A DNA stretch of 64,000 nt from Ectobius pallidus (Eukaryota > Arthropoda > Insecta > Blattodea > Ectobiidae). Shown one piece after another: positions 22,359-34,339 of the stretch (its first letter is position 1; each line of letters begins with the position of its first letter). The notes beneath the pieces were generated by a model. The model did no database searches. It was not told the DNA's origin and worked only from the letters and a program-made list of their open reading frames with translations. The position numbers and the translations under genes were made by a program. The stretch covers positions 41,803,825 through 41,867,824 of the forward strand of contig CAXKWD010000005.1 in assembly GCA_964059195.1 (NCBI GenBank). Reading direction: 5' to 3'.

Positions 22359-23430
22359 AAGTGCCAGTATGGTACTTTATGAGATTGTGTGTGGGGAAGG
22401 GAAAATGTCTGTCCGTCTGTCCGTCCGTCCGTGTGTCTGTACGCGCGATAACTCAAATACGCTTAATCGGATTTTAATGAAACTTGGTATATGCATTTAT
22501 AATGTTCATGGGAAGAACCCTATTGATATTGGACCAACTCGGTTGACCGGTACCGGAGTGAAACCCAATTTAGTGTCTATTTTAATGGCGTGATAACTCA
22601 AATACGCTTTATCGGATTTTCATGAAACTTCCTACGCATTTATAATGTCCATGGAAAGAAGTATATTGATATTGGACGAAATCGGTTGGACGGTACCGGA
22701 ATAATGCCCAATTTAGTGCCTTTTTATGGTGATATATCACAAAGGCGCGGATAACTAAATTACGCTTTATCGGATTTTCATTAAACTTGGTATACGCATT
22801 TATGACGTTTATAGGTACAAGCCTATTGAATCTGGACCAAATCGGTTGACCGGTACCGAAATAACGGGTATATCAATATTAATTTTGTAATGAATATTCT
22901 TCCATGGCCCACAATATATTAAAATAACGTAACAAACTGCCAATCGTATATTGATATTGTTAGCAGCCTTGATTGATTCGTTTCTTCATAATGATGTCAG
23001 TGTAGGCTAAATATTAATGTAAATAATGTAAATAATAGATTTAAAATAACCCGCCGTTGAATATTGATATTATATTGTGCATTCTATGGATATGTAGACT
23101 ACCGATATTTACATTAGGCTATATTTTAATGTGAGTATTTTCCTTATTCGTTCCTGTGTAGCAATGTACCTAATGTAATTCCTGACAAATAGATTTCATA
23201 TTGACTTTTTATTCATTCATAACTTTTAAGGCTGCTTTTAACTTGAAACAGACATATCAGCGAATCTTAGGCCTATTGCACCATTATTATTATTGCCAGC
23301 GCATTTTGTTTTTGGAGTTTAACTCTGATATCTATTACAAAAATAACTTTTCTGCATGGGTCTATCATAATTGCGTTTATCACTGATTAAGAAAGGCATA
23401 CTAGGACTTTGTTATATCAGAGTACCTGAT
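22359..23430 (+). mobile_element. Unclassified repeat Rep1, copy 2, inside the LINE
   Basis: A perfect TTTATT duplication flanks it (22353-22358, 23431-23436). Rejoining the LINE at one TTTATT restores reading from the FENK region into the SKTFDCLDH region, which fixes the boundaries. It starts AAGTGCCAGTATGGTAC and ends TACCTGAT. A GTCC/GTCT run lies at 22410-22436, and three 145-160-bp units begin near 22447, 22591 and 22750. The right half (22900-23420) is collinear with copy 1. At 1072 bp it is about 240 bp shorter than copy 1. Confidence 0.9.
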
Positions 23431-23436
23431 TTTATT

Positions 23437-24165
23437 TTCAAATGCATTTAAAATCCAGTTGTGGACTTACCAGATGTGAAGCCAAACTGCTATTTAGAGA
23501 ATAGATAATTTTCCATAAAGTACATGGCCACTTGTTTAAGCATTACACTTTCCAGGACGTTAGACAGGCACAAGAGAAATTGCTCTATAATTAGCTAATA
23601 GTTCAGTGCCACCTTTTTTGTGTATGGGAATGACTTTAGATATTTTAATAGCAACAGGAATCTTTCCTTGATCTAAGCAATGATTTATAACTATAACTAG
23701 AGGGTCCAAAACAGTACTAATGATTGATTTTAACAAATAGTTTGAAATTCCATAGTAATCTTGACTCTTAGAATTACTCATTTTCAAAACAGATTCATAC
23801 ACTCCACTAGGTGTTATGTCTCCAGTTAAAAAGACTACTACTTTTCTCATCCTTGTTTTAAAATTCCTCAGCAGTGGTTGGAGGATTTTGTACACCATTT
23901 TAATACTATTTACAGATTCTATAAAAATTTTACTAAAATCATCAGCAGAAAGACTGCTGTTACTCAAAGTTTGGGTATTGCTCCTGCCAGCTTCTTGATT
24001 TATTATATCCCTAGCTTTATTACCCATACTGTTGGAATTATTAATTAGATATTCATTGTAGTAGATTTTTGATTCTCACAATTTACCCCTGTACTCTTTC
24101 TTTAAGTTCTCATATAACAATAAGGTATTTTTATTTCTTACAGTTTTGCAGATATTATGCAACAG
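23437..24165 (-). pseudogene. LINE RT first half
   Basis: A 155-codon frame (23560-24027) includes NSKSQDYYGISNYLLKSI, LDPLVIVINHCLDQGKIP, KISKVIPIHKKGG and NYRAISLVPV, the RT fingers region. It runs on, with stops, into QFGFTSGKSTT near 23455, and upstream into a KTVRNKNTLLLYENLKKEY linker near 24080-24150. Confidence 0.85.
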
Positions 24166-24168
24166 TAC

Positions 24169-24818
24169 TATAACTGGGACGATAGGACCTGAACCAAACA
24201 CGCGCAGATAGCTTATCGTCCGCCGGTAGCAATGGAGTTGGGGCAGAAGAGAATGCATATACTAAACAAATCATTCCAAACTATGCTGTTCATAATAGCC
24301 CGTAACTATGGAAAACAAAAATAAAGTGAATAAAGTATTTGTTTTTCTAGTTATGAAATATAATTTAAGTAATGGTATGTAACTCACAGAATATCACTGT
24401 TGGGTCTCCACTATTGAATGCTGTGAGGCTAACTAAGATGTTTTTACACGGAACATCGCATGAGATGAAGGTCAGGCAGGTCTAGATTATTATCGCCTCG
24501 CTCAATTCGTTGACAGTTAACATCAAAGAAGTCGCCGCCGCTTGGAGTAGTTGCCACACTGCATAGTGTTAGTAAACAGAGCGGGAAGATGTAGATGCAG
24601 CAAAACACGTACGTGACAATGACATTGAGCAATGAGAGAATTGGCAACACGAATTCAGTCAGCGGTTTCTTTTGAGAAAACCTTTTACAGTAACAACAAG
24701 CATTGTAATATGAGAACAAAGCGAGCCGCCCGTCAACGTTATGAGTGAGGCGATAATACATCATCGTAGCCTACTGCGCAGCCGTTTGTTTGGCTCAGGT
24801 CTTACCGAACGAGTTATA
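24169..24818. mobile_element. 650-bp DNA element with imperfect terminal inverted repeats
   Basis: The two ends, read inward, are TATAACTGGGACGATAGG and TATAACTCGTTCGGTAAG, each followed by ACCTGA/ACCTGA and CCAAACA. The inverted repeat is thus about 32 bp with several mismatches, and similarity may extend into a GCGCAG block. It interrupts the LINE linker. No transposase was seen. The target duplication is ambiguous (TA is possible). Confidence 0.72.
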
Positions 24819-24824
24819 CATTAT

Positions 24825-25072
24825 TACGATAATTACTCAATTCAGCTTTATACCAAGTACTGTTTTCCTTCTTTCCTGTTTGATGTTTACAAATCTAAAA
24901 CACTGAATAAAATAATCAAGTAAAACATCGAACATTACATTAAAATTAAGAATAGAATTGTCATAATGGAGAATAGAGTTCCAATTAACTTGATGCAACA
25001 AGGTAATATAATAATTAAATATATTGTTATTCGATATGAGTCTCACTCTTTTAGTGTTAGGAGAAGAATTAT
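24825..25072 (-). pseudogene. LINE endonuclease-RT linker fragment
   Basis: The frame 24837-25088 contains RVRLISNNNIFNYYITLL, QVNWNSIL and FIQCFRFVNIK, typical of the region before RT in CR1/jockey-type LINEs. It lies between the mariner and the 650-bp element, in the expected order. Confidence 0.7.
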
Positions 25073-25074
25073 TA

Positions 25075-25988
25075 CGAGGGTTGATCAATAAGTACGGTCT
25101 CTAACACTCTAGCTCAAGCTCACAACGTCGGATGAGAGATTTGTCGCCACTATCATGTCCCGCTATCTCCCCTCTTTCAAATGAGCCATTGCTGCAATCG
25201 CTGAACCTTTTAGTGTCCAAAATAGAGCTGTTTGAAATGGATCTCCCGATTTCCGTCCCCGCCAAGTGCGCCTACGCGAAGTCACAAAGTTTCTTACTGC
25301 AAAAAAAGTTCCGCTGATTGAAATTCACAGACAGCTTTGCGAAGTTTATGGACATAAAAAATGTGCGTAAATGGGTTCGTGAGTTTAAACAGGGCCGGAC
25401 AAATATTCATGATGAACGAAGTGGGAGACCAACACAGCCGTCACAGATGAAATGGTGGCAAAAGTCGGTGAATTAGTGCGACAAGATCGACTCGTCACTA
25501 CTAGTGAACTTTGTTTATTGCTTCCTGACATTTCAAACGGTTCCATACAGACCATTGTGAGTGACAAATTGATGTTCCATAAGGTTTGTGCGAGGTGGGT
25601 TCACGGAGGCCGCACGTGGCGGGGACGGAAATCGGGAGATCTATTTCAAACAGCGTTATCGCGGACATTAAAATGTTCAGCAGGTGCAGCAATGGCTCGT
25701 TTGAAAGAAGGGAGATAATGGGACATGGCAGTGGCGCCAAATCTCTCGTCCGACGTTGTGAGCTTGGGCTAGAGTGTTGGAGACCTTACTTATTGACTTG
25801 GCGGGGACGGAAATCGGGAGATCCATTTCAAACAGCTCCATCTCGGACACTAAAAGGTTCAGCGATTGCAGCAATGGCTCATTTGAAAGAGGGGAGATAG
25901 CGGGATATGACAGTGGCGCCAAATCTCTCGTCCGACGTTGTGAGCTTAGGCTAGAGTGTTGGAGACCTTACTTATTGACCAACCCTCG
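25075..25988 (+). mobile_element. Internally deleted mariner with long inverted arms
   Basis: TA dinucleotides flank the element (25073-25074, 25989-25990). Terminal sequences CGAGGGTTGATCAATAAGTA and its near inverse extend into inverted arms of about 185 bp (25085-25268 and 25797-25981). A third, more diverged right-arm copy lies directly inside (25615-25797). Between the arms only an N-terminal transposase fragment remains. Confidence 0.9.
25310..25615 (+). pseudogene. Mariner transposase N-terminal fragment
   Basis: In shifting frames one reads EIHRQLCEVYGHKK, VRKWVREFKQGRTNIHDE, RSGRPTQPS, DEMVAKVGELVRQDRLVT and HKVCARWV. This is the helix-turn-helix DNA-binding half of a mariner transposase. 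The catalytic D,D34D core is absent, replaced by the duplicated right arm. Confidence 0.88.
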
Positions 25989-25990
25989 TA

Positions 25991-26613
25991 CTTAATATTT
26001 TGTCCACTTGAAACCAAATCGCTTTATGATCTGATAAATATGGTTCAAACTCATCGTAAGTACAGTCATGTGTTTATTAAAATTATTTAAAATGTTATCA
26101 AGACAGGATTCAAAGCGAGTTGGCTTATTATTAATAAAATGGATGTCATATTCATTTAATATACCGTACTTGTTAGGTTATTAACCAAATTATTGATATT
26201 ATTGACATCGATATTTAGATCAGCACATAAAATTACTTTTGATTTACAGTTTTCAGTAAATAAGTCAAGTATAATTTCCAGCCGTTCTATAAAAATGTTA
26301 GGATCACCACTGGGTGACCGATAAGCAGTAACAACGAATGTTAAGATCATTCAGCTTTGCTGCTGCAAATTCTGCATTAGTTCTACCGACAGCTCTTTAA
26401 TTCTGGCAATTAAAAAAATTATTTGAAAAATAAACAGACACTACCAATGGAGTGGACAGTTCTAAAAAAACTACTTACCATATAATAATTGTTTAAATTG
26501 TAGAATTGAATTTCATCGTTTTGTAGCCAATGTTCACAGAAGGATAAAATATTGTAATTATTGCACTTACGAAAGATGTCTAATTCAGTAATCTTATTCC
26601 TAAGGCATTGCAC
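25991..26613 (-). pseudogene. LINE apurinic-type endonuclease domain
   Basis: The 5' part reads HLIVQCLRNKITELDIF, then FCEHWLQNDEI with the Glu of motif II. A second frame has TAYRSPSGDPN and CADLNIDV. The 3' part before the mariner reads LSDHKAIWFQVD, the catalytic SDH motif. All hallmark residues can be found, but in more than one frame. Confidence 0.85.
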
Positions 26614-26639
26614 AATTAAGTGGAATACACTGAGCTTCT

Positions 26640-27027
26640 CAGATCTCGTCTCGCTGTTAGTACAGACGTTGGGCGTGGGAATAGAAAAAACCGCCTAATG
26701 TGGGTATTATTAGGCCATCAAGTTGGATCCATAACTGCTTCTAGATGTTCCTCATGGATATTCACTTTAAACGAGGAATATACTTCGGGTTGTCTAGAGT
26801 TTAATTTTTTCACACTTGACTTCCGGATAGTCTTCTATTAGAAGTTCACGACTTCATTAGCTCTCGTACTGGGTGATAGTCTATAAACATGGAAAGAAAC
26901 CGTTTTTGGAACACCTTTTAGTTTCACAGATCACGTCTCAGAATATTATCATTATTGTTGTTTGTACCAACAACTACAGATCTTTTTCGTTTACGTCGCA
27001 CCAATTCAGTCCCTAATGGTTGTTCAG
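26640..27027 (-). pseudogene. LINE ORF1 C-terminal fragment
   Basis: The minus strand reads MDSEQPLGTELVRRKRKRS, then KGVPKTVSFHVYRLSPSTRA, CEKLNSRQPEVYSSFKVNI and IRRFF, with several stops. This resembles the nucleic-acid-binding ORF1 of CR1-type LINEs. The LINE is truncated here. Confidence 0.6.
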
Positions 27028-27318
27028 AGTCCATAATGGTAACATGAGAGTGGGAAATAAAATATTCTGAAAATACGGTATTATTTTATATTACCAGAAT
27101 TTCTGATTCTTCTTATTTCCTCTAAGTCCTCTAGGAGCCATACAAACTATATCAAGCGTTTTCTGGAATAGTTTGAGTGTGATAGTCGTTCTTCCTTGTT
27201 TCAAACTCTACATATCTATATAAAGACAAAGAGTTTGAAAATCGAAAGTTCTCCATAAATTAATTTTGAATTACAAAATACAAACCCCGGGCGATAGCGG
27301 ACCTTTTTATCTAACTTT
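27028..27318 (+). mobile_element. Helitron-like copy 2, right half
   Basis: It resumes at GGTAACATGAGAGTGGG and continues through GAATAGTTTGAGTGTG and AATTAATTTTGAATTA to CCCCGGGCGATAGCGGACC. It is collinear with 20115-20405. The terminal CTAG has decayed to CTAAC. Confidence 0.75.
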
Positions 27319-27808
27319 TTAGTCTTAAAATTCCTATTAAAAATTCGCCTTTTAAATATCTACTACAATACAATGTACAGTACCCACTTTTTTAAATCTT
27401 AAAATTCCTATTTAAAAAAGTGTGTTTTAAATAACTACAACAATACAATCTACTATCAAAACACAAGTGTGAATGCTCATTGGTGCTGTAAAATTATCGC
27501 TCTTCTTTGAAAAGTTTTATAACACACACTGCGTGCTTTTGGGTCCCTGCAAAATTAAGCTTGTTCCTCGACACTTAGGAACTCAGATCCTCTTTCAAGT
27601 TTGTCCATGTTCATCCATTCAATAAGTTCGTTAATTTCAATGTTTTCTTTGTGGGTAGCGCCTCACAAAGGTGTGAAATGGTATCATTGTCAATGCTGTC
27701 ATTGTCTCAGTCATTAGTCCCCTCGTTTCCCTGTGGCCATAGTTAATTCCAAGCTCTCTTCATAGTTACACAAGCGAAATCGTTAAAAATATCGTCCTTA
27801 ATATTGTA
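27319..27808. repeat. Short direct duplication plus unassigned DNA
   Basis: 27323-27378 and 27398-27455 are diverged direct copies (TCTTAAAATTCCTATT...CAATACAAT). I see nothing else of note. Confidence 0.55.
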
Positions 27809-27809
27809 A

Positions 27810-28285
27810 ATTCTGTAATAGTATATTGCGATACAAGTGCCGTAAGCGGTGCATACGGATCGAGGAAAGAGTTTTTTTAATTTCCGAGATCCGTTATGCG
27901 CTTTCGGCACGAGTTGCATGCTATTTTTTGCACGATGATTATTTATATCAATTTATTTATATTAATTGAGATATTAGCTGAAAATATTATGTATATACAC
28001 TATTGAAGATGGATGTTATATTTCAGAAACTGATTCGCATGTGTTGGTTGTTATGGCAACCGAATATTTTTCCTGTTAAAGTCACCACAAACTGGGGGGC
28101 CTTGGTTCCGGTCTTCTTTAAAGGTTTGTATTATGATACTTACGGCACTTGTGATTTTTGTAATTTTTACCGCACGGAGATTTCTTTTGTTTTCATAGCA
28201 ACCAGATTGCATGCGGGAATGTCAAGTTACGATCCACGGCAACAATATTCGTAAGTACCATTAATTAGCTACGTCGTGCAAAAAA
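27810..28285. mobile_element. Complex fold-back element
   Basis: Several inverted pairs interlock. ACAAGTGCCGTAAG (27833-27846) pairs perfectly with 28139-28152. The same left arm also pairs locally with 27892-27935. TTTTTTGCACGA near 27926 pairs with TCGTGCAAAAAA near 28273. Alternative foldings like these are usual for fold-back or MITE-type elements. The 83-codon frame inside (28003-28254) is not recognised. Confidence 0.6.
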
Positions 28286-29226
28286 TATTATTAAAATCTG
28301 ACCTTGGGGACCGACCGTGCAGACGGCCGAAAAAGACGAAAATCGGGAGACGGGTTATTCGAGGTTCCAGTATAACCGTTCTATATAACAGCAGCGCTCT
28401 CGTTTGAGTCTGTGTTGTGTGTTAAACATGGTGATTTCATATTTAATAGACAAACAGGGATATAAACAAGCATAAAATAAAATTTAAAATATGTATTTCG
28501 GTGTTCGTGTTTTTTTTTTTGCCAGTTCATATAGGTATCACAGACAAGACGCGAATTTAACAATAGACCCACAAAGGTATATAGTACACACCTTGCGTTT
28601 TGAAAATTAGCCTATATTAAAGAACAGAAGATTAAGTTTTAACAGGTCAATTAGAATCTACTTCGTTCTTTGAGAATAAGGTAAATGAGAGTTGGAAACC
28701 ATTACCCGAATGTGAACAGATTTTCAACTTTAGAACGTGGAGAATCATTTTGCAAGGAAGGTTTATATTTTAACTTCCAAGCAAACCCCACATTCATCAC
28801 AGCAAAGAGAAGCTACGCCACAACCGTACGCATTAATTCGTTAACTTCATATACTTTTTCTACACACCTCCACAAACAAGGTTGAAATTAACAAATCTGA
28901 GAGAATATTTCGCCTTCCCAGCGCTAACAACTGGGAACTTTCTGGTGCTATCTCGGTAGTTATAACAGCGAATGTAAGTTACTCATATTCAACTTACCAA
29001 AACGAAACACAGGCAAAATTAGTATCGAACAACACCGTGATAACTGTTATTACCTCACGTGAAATATAATTCAAAATAATGCTGCAAGTGAAATGTAGAT
29101 TAGACTTCCACTTCATTATACAAATAAATTTCCCTAATTGGGACGATTTTTAGTACCGGTACCTGTTTAGTATCTGTTTTACATAGGCATATAATTTTAT
29201 AGTTCAGGTTTTGGACTTAAGACGCT
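28286..29226. other. Unassigned DNA
   Basis: Only short chance frames are present; no protein or repeat ends were recognised. Confidence 0.4.
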
Positions 29227-29339
29227 TTCACACTGGGACACTAGTGACGGTCACAGGTGATTGCAGTGAACACACGTGAGTCACTGGTGACGAACACTGC
29301 TAGTATTGCCAACAGTTGCTACATGATAAAACAATGTGA

Positions 29340-29645
29340 TCAAATAGTGAAATGGATTTGAGTGAAGAGGATCCTTTATTAGGAATACTGTTTTGAACAG
29401 GAAGCGGAAGGAAATGAAGAGAAAACGTTCATTACAAATAGCTACATTCATTGCTATGTGATCGGTTGGAGAAAGGCTTGTTTTACACTCTGTTTGACGA
29501 CATAAGACAGTACTTTCGAATGTCAAATCAGCATTTGATGAACTACTAGAAAATGTGAAAAAAGATATCACAGGAATGGGACACTGTGCTAAGGAAAGCT
29601 ATCCCATGAGATGAAAAACTTGCTCTTACTTTAAGGTACTGTAGT
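29340..29645 (+). pseudogene. Harbinger transposase N-terminal fossil
   Basis: In two frames one reads LFYTLFDDIRQYFRMSNQ, then after a shift FDELLENVKKDIT, then after another KLALTLRY. This is the YFRM...F..LL....DI......KLA.TLRYLA block that precedes the DDE nuclease in PIF/Harbinger transposases (HARBI1 relatives). The nuclease itself is absent. The sequence breaks off before the (GT)n tract. Confidence 0.72.
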
Positions 29646-29742
29646 ATTATTTTCTTCTATTTTCATCACATTTGACAGATTTTAACAATTAGTTTCGCTG
29701 AGTTCGAGTAAATAACTGATATACATATGTGTGTGTGTACAC

Positions 29743-30472
<730 letters not shown>

Positions 30473-30532
30473 ACAACTGTGCTGTGTAGGCAATCCGAGT
30501 GCTATGTCTGGTGAGCAGTGTCCTAGTGTGAA

Positions 30533-31264
30533 CTGGTATGTATGGTCACAGTGCCTGTGCGACTGATTTTCCTTTTAATCCCGGTAATTATGATGTGCAT
30601 GTCAAGTCAAGTAAGGAGGGGTTTTAATCTATACGTCCTATACACAGAGAACAGAACACGAAAGGAATCCTTTGTGATCAACTATCAAGATGCAAAGTTT
30701 CTTGGTAGCTAATAGGAGAACGTTTGGGAAACAAGGAACATTTGTTATGCAGCATTTACTTTTTAGATTGGGGAGAACTTCAGAAAAAGTCACACTGATG
30801 CTCCTCTAATTAGTGAAATTACTTTTTAATGTGAATGTTCTATGGTTATAGCTTCAGCTAACCATTTCTATAACATTGGCATAGGCTTATTTCCGTTCCA
30901 TGCAATAATAATAAAGGAGTTGAATCCTTTGTTTCGAAATGTAAGATATCATGGGAGACTTTTTTTTTAATTCCTAGTTAAGTGTCTAGAACAAAGCAGC
31001 ATGCCGTAATTGCTAAGGCGAAAATACTGAAAAGTTTCGTCTTTCCGTTTTTGTGCATTAGGGCCTATATTATCTTTCATTTTATTTTTTAAATGGAATA
31101 ATAAACATTAGTTTATTAGTACATGGGGAACCCTGTTAAGGAATGTATGCCGGGTAATACGTGGCTTCGTAGAGCTGAATGATTTAGTAGCAGTGAGTAG
31201 AAGGACGCAATTATAATGACAGCTAATGTTTGTCCTGTTCGAGCACTACCACGCAGATCCCTAC
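30533..31264. other. Unassigned DNA
   Basis: No recognisable gene or repeat boundary. Confidence 0.4.
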
Positions 31265-31775
31265 TTGGTCACCACATAACGTTGGAAAAATTCATAAGGT
31301 TAAAAAATAATTTAACAATGTCACTTAAAGCTCAACTGTTACTCAGACATCTGTAAGTTTTTAACCGATTATTTCAACCTCGTAACATAACATATGGGAC
31401 AAAGGGATTAAAATATAATTTAATCAAAACTTACAATGAATTACCACAAGAACAAAAGATTATCTTTAAAATCACAAATAAAACTGTTTTTAAATTCTAA
31501 GATTAATTGAGTACTTTGATATAGGCTAGTATTAAATAGATATATTGATCAATGATCACTATTACACTATGTAACTGTTTCACTTCACTATAATAAAATG
31601 ATTTTGTTTCATGTTCCTATGTAATGTACCTCTTGTATATATTTATAAGTTATTGTATTTGGAAATTAATGTACTATAATGCATGTCATGTTATATATAG
31701 CCCCTTAAGGTGATCTTTGCTCGTTGGGGTTTTCTTACCATCAATAAAAAAAATTTAAAATTTAAAAAATAGCAA
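31265..31775 (+). mobile_element. LINE 3'-end fragment (CR1/jockey-type) with poly(A)
   Basis: At 31378-31500 the plus strand reads RNITYGTKGLKYNLIKTYNE, then LPQEQK and a stop, like the extreme C-terminus of CR1/jockey-type pol proteins. About 270 bp of 3' UTR follow, ending in AATAAA (31745) and an A-rich tail. Only the 3' end was inserted, typical of aborted reverse transcription. Confidence 0.6.
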
Positions 31776-32282
31776 TTCTAATTCAAACAAAAATGTATAA
31801 CCATGGAGCCACTTAAATTAATATTAACCATATTTTCAGCATCGATTCAACGTTCACTCCTGTGTTCTTCCTATGAATTTCTTTCTATGAAACTTCCTAT
31901 TCTTCAAGACGGTACAGTCTGGTAATTTAGCAAAGTTTTTAGGCTAGAATTGTTTCCTAAGTAATTACCTGCTCGTAAAACTTGTACAAATTAGTGAAAC
32001 GCAGAATCTTTCTCGTCTGAAACTCTTGAGAGGGAGGAGCTCTTGGAATTTTCCGCACCTGAAGGCATGTTTACTCTTGTGGATTAGCACGATACGCTTG
32101 GGTTAAATTTCAAATCCTGCAAATAACCCATGTCTTTTACTTAAGCAAGTGTGCTTTGGGAAAGGTTATTTAGCTCTTACTAAATAATCTGATACTCATA
32201 AAAACAATGAATAATTTCAATTATTTTTTATCATATATGCTTTTACTTGTTTTTTAACACATTTTGTTTAATCAACAAGTTA
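31776..32282. other. Unassigned DNA
   Basis: Nothing recognised. Confidence 0.4.
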
Positions 32283-32505
32283 CTATTTAAAAAAATTAAA
32301 AATGATAGAGCAAGTACTTCGGCATAATAAATTTGTAACAAATACATTCGAAGGAAAACCAGCAGTAAAGATTCCAAAGGGTCGCCCAAGGGAAGCATTC
32401 TTCAAGAACTTGGAAATGGAGATGGAGTTCAGATCATATAATACTCTGAAGAAAACGGCAATCGAGAGAGGGACGTAGATATCTCGACAACGCATAGCCT
32501 TTAGT
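32283..32505 (+). pseudogene. LINE pol C-terminal fossil (RTE/jockey-like)
   Basis: The plus strand reads EQVLRHNKFVTNTFEGKPAV, then PKGRPREAFFKNLE and YNTLKKTAIERGT. This matches the common end of several insect LINE polymerases (H..R......I.GK..GKRGRGRPR...). One stop lies near the end. Only the C-terminal 65 residues survive. Confidence 0.6.
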
Positions 32506-32525
32506 TAGATAGATAGACTTTTATT

Positions 32526-32700
32526 TTCGGCCGTGGAGGTGAAAAGTTTAAAAAGGTCGCACGTTCAAACCTGGCCGCGGTCAATGGATTTTTCAAGACC
32601 TAAAATTCCTGGCCACGAAGACCTCTGGGGGTACTATAAACCACCGGTCCCGTTTCTAGTCTTATGTTTTCCTCTTCAAACTTACACAGTTTTAATCCAG
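32526..32700 (+). mobile_element. Possible tRNA-like SINE, family C
   Basis: GTTCAAACC (B-box-like) lies near 32563, followed by a GGCCGCGGTCAATGGATTTTT-like body and ACCTCTGGGGGTAC. Spacing and wording recall the minus-strand SINE at 58190-58345. The A box is weak. Confidence 0.4.
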
Positions 32701-33169
32701 AAATTGACTTCAGTGACGGTTCAACTGTATGTAACATTTCTCATCCTTCCTCATGCATGTGCATAGGTAAGAGCTGTAATATGGGAAAGTGATAAGGCAT
32801 ACACATGCAAAATAAAAGAGATTTTCTACGGCAAGATGACGTGCATACATGTCCAGTGTGGTCGTGCTACTAACTTCAAATTTACATAATCGATCAGAAT
32901 TTTTATCAACCGAGATGAGGAATATCCTGTCCACGAGAGATGGTGCTTTCCATCATATTGAAACTCATCACAGTCACCACAAGAAAGACGTATATGCATA
33001 GATACCCCAGTGATTTAATCCTCTATTGCACTTTAAATTCAACTGTTGTTGTTTCATAGATCTGACAAACCACTGCTGAAAAATACCTACAATAATGTAG
33101 GTGGAATTATTTAATTGAATTTCTACTTCGATACACGGAGCAGTGTAGGGAACTAAACAAAACAAAGCG

Positions 33170-33170
<1 letters not shown>
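32701..33170. other. Unassigned DNA
   Basis: Nothing recognised. Confidence 0.4.

Positions 33171-33241
<71 letters not shown>
33171..33241. repeat. (TA)n-(GA)n compound microsatellite
   Basis: TA repeats (33171-33195) run straight into GA repeats (33196-33241). Confidence 0.95.
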
Positions 33242-33245
<4 letters not shown>

Positions 33246-34040
33246 CTCTTTATGTATTGATGCCTACCACAAGATACAATAATCATCACCTGTGAATACC
33301 ATGAGTAGTGATGGGCAGAATCGAATGATTTTAAGAATTGAATAATCTGTTCTCGAGTAATATAAAAAATCGAATGATCATTCGAATGAAAAAAATTTCG
33401 GATGAAAGCAGAATCAGAGAAGTCGCGATGCGAGATGTAGAGCTTGAGTCAGTAGCCGAGAATTGAGAACTTTTAAAAACTGGGTCGATGGATAACTCAA
33501 ATCGTTATTCGAATTTTCAGTTCGGCAATTTCATGGTGTTACAATATCTACTGCTATTGGTTCCCGAAATGGATATGACTGAATGGGTGTGTAATTCCAT
33601 GCAGCGCTGTCAGATATTGCGTTAATCTAGTTCTAATACTAGCGTTCACAGAGTAAACATCCATAAGATTAGTACGCTGTCTCGTCTGTCCTGAGATTAT
33701 CTGTTAAAAATTGGGAGTTTGACAACATTGTGCGTATTGCAGCAGTGCGTTCATATTATATGCCTTTCTTGCCTAAAAAGCTTACACCGCGTTAAAGAAG
33801 ACAACCAAAGCGATACGACTGCGCGGGCGGTCTGGTGTTCTCGAGAACTCATCCTCAGGTCACGCTTCGAATAGCATTAAATCATTGGAATGATCACTTG
33901 AATACTTTTTATACGATTCTTGATATCTCAAGAACTTGTCATGACCTATATTTATTTATTTTCCATTTTCTTCATAGTGATCTCTGGGAATTAAGGTGAG
34001 ATGACAAGAAAAATGTTACATTGGCAAAAATGAAAATGGA
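33242..34040. other. Unassigned, possible hAT-type nonautonomous DNA
   Basis: AGTGATGGGCAGAATCGAATG at 33305 looks like an hAT end, and the far side near 33945 is loosely inverse. No 8-bp duplication was found, so no element is called. Confidence 0.3.
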
Positions 34041-34339
34041 TTGATTGGTTCAGCCTTAAGACACTAGTAAATATAACGATACCTCATATGATCGTCTGCA
34101 GGGTAAGAAGAAAAAACATGTAGCCTACGTAATTCAAAGTATTTTAATATTGTACTGTGTATGAGATTTGTGATATGACATATGCCATATGGTGCATGTC
34201 GTATGTATGTATGTATGTATGACATTTGATATATACAATATTAAAATAATTTGAATAATGTACATTTTTTCTTCTTATCTGCAGACGATCATACGAGGTG
34301 TTATTATATTCACAAGTGTCTTAAGGCGGAACCAATTAA
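34041..34339. mobile_element. Fold-back MITE, 299 bp
   Basis: Inverted arms of about 110 bp at high identity: TTGATTGGTTCAGCCTTAAG on the left, TTAATTGGTTCCGCCTTAAG inverted on the right. Both continue through ATGATCGTCTGCAG and AAGAAGAAAAAA. The loop carries a (GTAT)n tract. No coding sequence. Confidence 0.88.

Larger units (their letters stand above)
21212..27027 (-). mobile_element. CR1/jockey-type LINE, 5'-truncated, split by three insertions
   Basis: Read on the minus strand the parts are: ORF1 C-terminus (27027-26640), endonuclease (26613-25991), linker (25072-24825), RT first half (24165-23437), RT second half with C-terminus (22358-21280), and an A-rich tail abutting the Helitron half at 21212. 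The order is collinear once the mariner (25075-25988), the 650-bp inverted-repeat element (24169-24818) and Rep1 (22359-23430) are removed. About 3.2 kb of LINE remains. A short ATGGTA-like duplication joins the two Helitron halves. Every part carries stops or frameshifts. Confidence 0.85.

Noticed and set aside
33300..33955. hAT-type MITE
   Set aside because: One end looks like hAT, but the inverse end is weak and no 8-bp duplication was found.
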